38,145 nucleotides of DNA from Ignavibacteria bacterium (GTDB taxonomy: Bacteria > Bacteroidota > Ignavibacteria > Ignavibacteriales > Melioribacteraceae): assembly GCA_016873835.1 (NCBI GenBank), contig VGVY01000010.1, positions 1-38,145 of the forward strand, given 5' to 3'. The notes below the pieces were generated by a model. That model searched no databases and was not told the origin of the DNA. It saw only the letters and a program-made list of their open reading frames with translations. The position numbers and the translations under genes were made by a program. This document shows positions 34,114-38,145 of the stretch, one piece after another (position 1 is the stretch's first letter; the number at the start of each line of letters is the position of its first letter).

Positions 34114-34956
34114 ATGATAAGAGAAATAGTTAACATAGATGAACAATTATGCGATGGCTGCGGTGATTGCGTGCCGGCTTGCGCTGAAGGTGCAATACAA
34201 ATTATTGACGGAAAGGCAAGATTAATAAGCGATCTTTTTTGTGATGGACTTGGTGCGTGTCTTGGATACTGTCCTCAAGGAGCTATAACAATTGAAATGA
34301 GAGAAGCTGCTCCTTACAATGAAAGATTAGTGATGGAAACTATTGTAAAAGGGGGGGAAGAAGTGATCAAAGCACATTTGAATCATTTAAGAGATCATGG
34401 TGAGCATGAATATTTTAGCCAAGCTATAGATTATCTAAATGAAATTGGAATGAGTTATGTAATCAGTGAATTAGCAGAATCAAAATCAGAATTGGTATGC
34501 GGCTGTCAGGGATCACAATCAAAAGAAATAGTGCGGCAAGAAAGCATAGAAGCAAATGGAGTCAGATATTCGCAGTTACGGCAGTGGCCAGTTCAGCTAC
34601 ACTTAGTTTCGCCGCTTGCAAATTATTTTAAGTATTCTGACTTATTGTTAACTGCAGATTGCGTTCCATTTGCATATGCAGATTTTCACAATGACTTTTT
34701 AATAAATAAAAGTCTTGCAATAGCATGTCCTAAATTAGACACTAATAAACAAGTATATTTAAATAAATTAGTTATGATGATAAATGACTCGAATATTAAA
34801 TCGATTACAGTTTTAATTATGCAAGTTCCGTGCTGCAGTGGTTTGATGCAAATGGCACAGCAAGCTATAGAATTAAGTAAAAGAAAAATTCCTTTGCGCG
34901 TCAATGTAATTAGTATAGAAGGTGAAGTTCTACAAGATGTAGAAATTAATATATAG
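34114..34956 (+). CDS. ferredoxin-like Cys-rich protein in the nos operon
   Basis: A 280-residue cytoplasmic protein. The N-terminal ferredoxin domain has C13-x2-C16-x2-C19-x3-C23 and a second motif C43-x5-C49-x3-C53-P that lacks one of the four usual cysteines. The C-terminal 200 residues carry further conserved-looking cysteines: VCGCQGSQ (C129, C131), ADC183, ACPK (C205) and VPCC (C240, C241). This arrangement is reminiscent of iron-sulfur proteins found near hybrid-cluster-protein genes in anaerobes; no hcp lies in this window. The gene follows nosY by 43 bases with a GAGG site, and precedes the octahaem cytochrome by 30 bases. A redox or NO-related role is inferred from position only. 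Confidence 0.72.
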   Translation: MIREIVNIDEQLCDGCGDCVPACAEGAIQIIDGKARLISDLFCDGLGACLGYCPQGAITIEMREAAPYNERLVMETIVKGGEEVIKAHLNHLRDHGEHEYFSQAIDYLNEIGMSYVISELAESKSELVCGCQGSQSKEIVRQESIEANGVRYSQLRQWPVQLHLVSPLANYFKYSDLLLTADCVPFAYADFHNDFLINKSLAIACPKLDTNKQVYLNKLVMMINDSNIKSITVLIMQVPCCSGLMQMAQQAIELSKRKIPLRVNVISIEGEVLQDVEINI

Positions 34957-34986
34957 TATCTTACTACAACAATTACGGAGGTGTTA

Positions 34987-36219
34987 ATGAAATCCAAAAT
35001 GTTAATTTTATTAACCATGTATTTATTTGCCGGAATGAGCAATGCCCAAAATTGTATTAATTGTCACAAAGCAGTTACTCCTCAAATTGTTTCCGACTGG
35101 CAAATAAGCAAGCACTCTCAAAATGATGTGGATTGCGCTGTATGCCATGGAAGTGATCATAACAGCGGATCTAATGTTGCAAATGTAAAACTTCCAACGC
35201 CTGAAACTTGTGCTCAATGTCATGATACTCAAGTAACACAATACAAGAAGGGGAAGCATTCTTTAGGATGGGCTGCAATGAAGGCTATGCCGACAGCACA
35301 CATGCAGCCAATGGCTTTAATGGATGGATTAAAAGGATGCGGCGGCTGTCATAAAATTGGCGACAAATCAACAGAGGAATTAAAACAGCTTAAAGAATCG
35401 GGTTCTAAATTTGGTCACTTTGCATGTGAATCTTGTCACACTCGTCACACTTTCAGTGCAGAAGAAGCCCGGCAGCCTCAAGCATGTCAAACTTGCCATC
35501 AAGGTTTTGATCATCCACAATGGGAAATGTATTCATCATCCAAACACGGTGTTCGTCATAATTTAAAACAGCTTGGTGTTTTAAGTAAAGATGCTTCAGC
35601 GCCAACATGCCAAACATGTCATATGTCTAAAGGTGATCATGAAGTAAGAACTGCGTGGGGCTTTTTAGCTGTAAGATTGCCAATGCCGCAAGACGAACAA
35701 TGGGCAAAAGATAGGGCAACAATATTAAAAGCACTTGGTGTTCTTGACCCTGATGGAAAACCAACAAAGTTAGTTGATGTTGTAAAAGCAGCCGATGTAG
35801 CAAGGCTAACAGAAGAAGATTGGCAAAAGGAAAGAAATAAAATAATTAAGATTTGTGGTGATTGTCATTCTGAAAATTTGGTTAAAGCCGAACTTCAAAA
35901 AGGAGATGAAATGATTCGCCAAGCTGATCGTTTAATGGCGGAAGCAATAAATATCGTTTCGGAACTTTATAAAGAAGGTGTGCTCAAAAAAGCTGAAGGT
36001 TATCCACATGCTTATCCGCTTCTTTTAACATTTCATGATGCGCCAACTGTTATTGAACAAAAACTCTTTGTTATGTTTCTTGAACACAGAATGAGAACTT
36101 TTCAAGGTGCTTTTCATAACAATCCAGATTACTCACTATGGTATGGATGGAGTGAAATGGTTAGAGATCTTTCAGAAATAAAAGAACTGGCTGCAGATAT
36201 GAGAAGAAATAAACATTAA
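34987..36219 (+). CDS. octahaem hydroxylamine oxidoreductase-like cytochrome c
   Basis: A 410-residue periplasmic multihaem protein. The ATG at 34987 has GGAGG five bases upstream and gives a signal peptide KMLILLTMYLFAGMSNA. Eight CXXCH motifs are at C23, C50, C75, C118, C147, C167, C208 and C290, the number and spread of HAO-type cytochromes; by family knowledge the fourth (C118-GGCH122) would be the catalytic haem. The C-terminal helix bundle has FVMFLEHRMRTFQGAFHNNPDYSLWYGWSEM, the HAO-type ending. Whether the haem-crosslinking tyrosine of true hydroxylamine oxidases exists needs an alignment; without it the enzyme would run as a reductase, as proposed for epsilonproteobacterial HAO. Last gene of the operon. 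Confidence 0.88.
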   Translation: MKSKMLILLTMYLFAGMSNAQNCINCHKAVTPQIVSDWQISKHSQNDVDCAVCHGSDHNSGSNVANVKLPTPETCAQCHDTQVTQYKKGKHSLGWAAMKAMPTAHMQPMALMDGLKGCGGCHKIGDKSTEELKQLKESGSKFGHFACESCHTRHTFSAEEARQPQACQTCHQGFDHPQWEMYSSSKHGVRHNLKQLGVLSKDASAPTCQTCHMSKGDHEVRTAWGFLAVRLPMPQDEQWAKDRATILKALGVLDPDGKPTKLVDVVKAADVARLTEEDWQKERNKIIKICGDCHSENLVKAELQKGDEMIRQADRLMAEAINIVSELYKEGVLKKAEGYPHAYPLLLTFHDAPTVIEQKLFVMFLEHRMRTFQGAFHNNPDYSLWYGWSEMVRDLSEIKELAADMRRNKH

Positions 36220-36232
36220 AACATTCTTAATT

Positions 36233-36288
36233 GGTTGTCTCAAAAATTATCAGGAGTCATTCTTTTTTTTTGAGACAACCTTTTTTTT
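36233..36288 (+). terminator. rho-independent terminator of the nos operon
   Basis: GGTTGTCTCAAAAA (36233-36246) pairs perfectly with TTTTTGAGACAACC (36267-36280), with a 20-base loop, followed by TTTTTTTT (36281-36288). The T-run ends just one base before the GAGG ribosome site of the methyltransferase gene. Confidence 0.85.
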
Positions 36289-36296
36289 GAGGTAAA

Positions 36297-37037
36297 ATGC
36301 TCACGTGTAGGAATTTTTATGATCATGTTTCGGGATATTACGAAAAGATGATTGATTATGAAAAAAACTTACAATTACGAATTGATGCTTATAAAAATAT
36401 TTTCCCAATAAATGGTAAGGTGGCCGATATAGGATGCGGCACTGGTCTTGATTCTGTTGCACTTGCAAGAAACGGGCATACGGTTACGGCATTTGATATT
36501 TCGCCTAACATGATAAGTGAGTTAAAGAAAAAAGCCATTAAAGAAAATTTGCAAATCAAGGCTTATGTAAATTCTTTTAAAACAATTTCACAAAAGTATA
36601 ATTACTCTTTTGATTATGTAGTTTCTGTTGGAAATACAATAGCTCACCTAAGACAATCTGAATTAAAAAAATCTTTTCTGCGAATGCACAACCTTTTAAA
36701 ACCTGGTGGGAAATTATTTCTGCATATCCTTAATTATGAAAAAATAATAATGGGCTCAAAAAGGATTAATAATATTGCGTATAGAGATGGATTAACAATC
36801 ATTCGTTTTTATGACTTCCTTAAATCATACTTAAATTTTAATATCCTAAGTTTTTGTGATGAGACCCCAAAAGAATATAGTCTAGTTACTACTAAGCATT
36901 TTCCGCATTCAATTAATACAATTAAAAACTGCGCAAAATATGGAAGGTTCAGAAAGATAAATTTCTACAGTACTTTTGGTTTGGATAAGTTTAACCAGAA
37001 TGAATCGAAAGATATTTTTATACTTCTTAAGAAATGA
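36297..37037 (+). CDS. SAM-dependent methyltransferase
   Basis: A 246-residue class I methyltransferase. Motif I is VADIGCGTGLDSVALA (residues about 41-56), followed by HTVTAFDISPNMI for binding the SAM ribose, the DYVVSVGNTIAHL motif, and LLKPGGKLFLHILNYE at the post-motif strand. The C-terminal part is weakly conserved and gives no substrate clue. The start has GAGG directly after the nos terminator T-run, leaving no space for its own promoter between them, so expression may depend on readthrough. It ends one base before the end of the convergent gene. Confidence 0.85.
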   Translation: MLTCRNFYDHVSGYYEKMIDYEKNLQLRIDAYKNIFPINGKVADIGCGTGLDSVALARNGHTVTAFDISPNMISELKKKAIKENLQIKAYVNSFKTISQKYNYSFDYVVSVGNTIAHLRQSELKKSFLRMHNLLKPGGKLFLHILNYEKIIMGSKRINNIAYRDGLTIIRFYDFLKSYLNFNILSFCDETPKEYSLVTTKHFPHSINTIKNCAKYGRFRKINFYSTFGLDKFNQNESKDIFILLKK

Positions 37038-37637
37038 TTATAAGTCTCTTCCGCAATACCGGCACACTTTTGCTTTAGCCTTAATTTTTTCTGCACAATA
37101 AGGACATTCTTTTGTTTGCTCGCCTATTTCTCCATCAACTGCATCCGCAAATTTAAATGCTTGTTTATTCATATGAAAATCTTTGTAAAGCTCTTGTGCT
37201 TTGGATAATGCTTCCTTTAATTTTTTAGGATGAGAAATATTTTTGTAGGTTGTTTCTCCAAATTCGGCTGCGGTTTGAATTTGGACTGTTCCAAAACCCA
37301 TTATTCTTCCCCAAATGGATTGATGATAGGAAACGTTATTAATTTTATCAATTGGACTTTCCTTAGAATTAATTGTAAACACACCGCTTTCATCTATTAC
37401 TCTATTATCGGTAACCGCCCATAAATCATTTTTCCAAGAATAATATCGATACCAAAAATATATGAAGGCTAAAACCGGCAATAACAAATACCAGCTTTTA
37501 GCTTCTTCTAATCTCAAGTATAAAAAAATGGATAGAAAGATTAATGTTACAGCTATAAAGAAGGGAATAATTAAAAAGAACCAGTGTTTTCTAGTTTCGA
37601 AAAGTAGTTTTTCATCTGCTCTAAGTTGAGTTCTCAT
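37038..37637 (-). CDS. PH-domain membrane protein with C-terminal zinc ribbon
   Basis: A 199-residue protein. Two membrane helices (about residues 19-41 and 47-62) precede a bacterial PH-like domain (YdbS type: DLWAVTDNRVIDESGVFTINSKESPIDKINNVSYHQSIWGRIMGFGTVQI, about residues 71-120). The C-terminus has CPYCAEKIKAKAKVCRYCGRDL, a four-cysteine zinc ribbon (C178, C181, C192, C195 approximately) seen in many small membrane proteins. The function of this family is not established. The stop codons of this gene and the methyltransferase gene abut, with no spacer between them. It is eight bases downstream of the second Rrf2 gene and is probably co-transcribed with it. Confidence 0.8.
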   Translation of the reverse strand: MRTQLRADEKLLFETRKHWFFLIIPFFIAVTLIFLSIFLYLRLEEAKSWYLLLPVLAFIYFWYRYYSWKNDLWAVTDNRVIDESGVFTINSKESPIDKINNVSYHQSIWGRIMGFGTVQIQTAAEFGETTYKNISHPKKLKEALSKAQELYKDFHMNKQAFKFADAVDGEIGEQTKECPYCAEKIKAKAKVCRYCGRDL

Positions 37638-37644
37638 ATTTTAT

Positions 37645-38076
37645 TCACAATGAAGTTATTTTTTCAATTGTTTTTTCTCTAAGCTGCTCTAAGGTTTCAG
37701 CATTCAACATACTATAAGTTTCTTCTCTAAGTTTTCCCCATTTATCATGAACCGGGCAAGGTTTTTCAACAGAACAGCCAGGGAAGCCTAGAACACATTG
37801 TTGAAAAGCTTCTAATCCGTCAATAGTTTCAACAATATCAATTAACTTTATTTGAGAAGGATTTTTTGCAAGATAAAAACCACCGCTTTTGCCTTTTTTT
37901 GATCCAACAATACCGCTGTTTGTTAATATCTGCAAAACTTTTGAAACAAACTCTTTAGGAACTTTGAGCTCTTTTGAGACCTCAGCAGCATTATAGATTT
38001 TCTTTTCTTTTTTAATGGAAAGAAAAAGAACCGCTTGTAGCCCAAGCTCGCATGCTTTGGAAAAGAAGACAGTCAT
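37645..38076 (-). CDS. second Rrf2-family regulator (IscR/NsrR-like)
   Basis: A 143-residue winged-helix regulator, starting MTVFFSKACELGLQAVLFLS, with wing GKSGGFYLA and the sensor cysteines C94, C101 and C107 plus H110 (C-x6-C-x5-C-x2-H). In IscR three cysteines and a histidine at this place hold a [2Fe-2S] cluster, so iron-sulfur or NO sensing is likely. It differs from the nos-linked Rrf2 in cysteine pattern. A terminal region (LNAETLEQLREKTIEKITSL) forms the last helix. It lies at the window edge, and its target genes may lie beyond it. Confidence 0.9.
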   Translation of the reverse strand: MTVFFSKACELGLQAVLFLSIKKEKKIYNAAEVSKELKVPKEFVSKVLQILTNSGIVGSKKGKSGGFYLAKNPSQIKLIDIVETIDGLEAFQQCVLGFPGCSVEKPCPVHDKWGKLREETYSMLNAETLEQLREKTIEKITSL

Positions 38077-38095
38077 TTAATTTTCTAAGGTCATT

Positions 38096-38125
38096 TGTAT
38101 ATAAGATGTATAATTCTGAAATCAA
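38096..38125 (-). promoter_or_regulatory. promoter and direct repeat upstream of the second rrf2
   Basis: On the minus strand TTGATT (38125-38120) and TATATA (38103-38098) are 16 bases apart. Two TGTATA hexamers on the plus strand (38096-38101 and 38107-38112) repeat with an 11-base period, one helical turn, and overlap the -10 region, which could be a binding site for the regulator itself. Confidence 0.4.
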
Positions 38126-38145
38126 ATCTAAAATAAAAAGTTAAA

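Noticed and set aside
1-38145. Mobile elements, CRISPR arrays and horizontal transfer boundaries
   Set aside because: No transposase, integrase, phage gene, regularly spaced repeat or attachment-site duplication is visible; the tRNA at the left edge has no integrase next to it within the window.

Overview
The window is clearly AT-rich bacterial DNA. Several traits point to the Chlorobi/Ignavibacteria branch near Bacteroidota: an argC-J-B-R-G-H operon with an internal arginine repressor, Sec-type (clade II) nitrous oxide reductase, NrfHA nitrite ammonification, many lipoproteins and beta-barrel outer membrane proteins, and Shine-Dalgarno sites that are only partly conserved. This is an inference from gene content; there is no rRNA in the window. 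I saw no insertion sequence, prophage or CRISPR array, and no gene-free stretch over 300 bases.

Layout. (1) 1-65: 3'-truncated tRNA-Lys(CTT). (2) 135-6229, minus: arginine operon argCJBRGH, with a promoter and an ARG-box-like palindrome upstream of argC. argD and argF are absent here. (3) 6514-13452: a substrate-binding lipoprotein on plus, then on minus two small Cys-containing proteins, two tandem dicarboxylate/glutamate symporters with an unusual extracytoplasmic insert, and a phosphate transporter fused to a PhoU-like tail. (4) 13692-19657, plus: an amino acid permease, then a tight run of M1 aminopeptidase, half-size TauE, EamA transporter (probable AUU start), PfkB kinase and corrinoid protein. 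(5) 19676-22656, minus: two exported hypothetical proteins around a FucI-like isomerase, then a HAD phosphatase. (6) 22698-36288: a nitrogen-oxide respiration island. (7) 36297-38145: a methyltransferase, a PH-domain/zinc-ribbon protein and a second Rrf2 regulator.

The nitrogen-oxide island is the most interesting part. Two operons diverge from one short intergenic region. Leftward is napH-like, nrfH, nrfA and an outer membrane barrel, closed by a strong terminator. Rightward is rrf2, a cytochrome c lipoprotein, nosZ, a NosB-like membrane protein, nosL, nosD, nosF, nosY, a ferredoxin-like Cys-rich protein and an octaheme HAO-like cytochrome, closed by a second terminator. Each promoter carries a copy of the same palindrome-like element (consensus CGGA-N8-ATCYGAATT), so the first rightward gene, an Rrf2 protein with an Fe-S/NO-sensor-like cysteine cluster, is a good candidate to control both nitrite ammonification and N2O reduction. 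No NO-forming nitrite reductase or nitrate reductase is present, which suggests a nitrite-ammonifying, N2O-scavenging lifestyle in which hydroxylamine or NO may be handled by the HAO-like protein.
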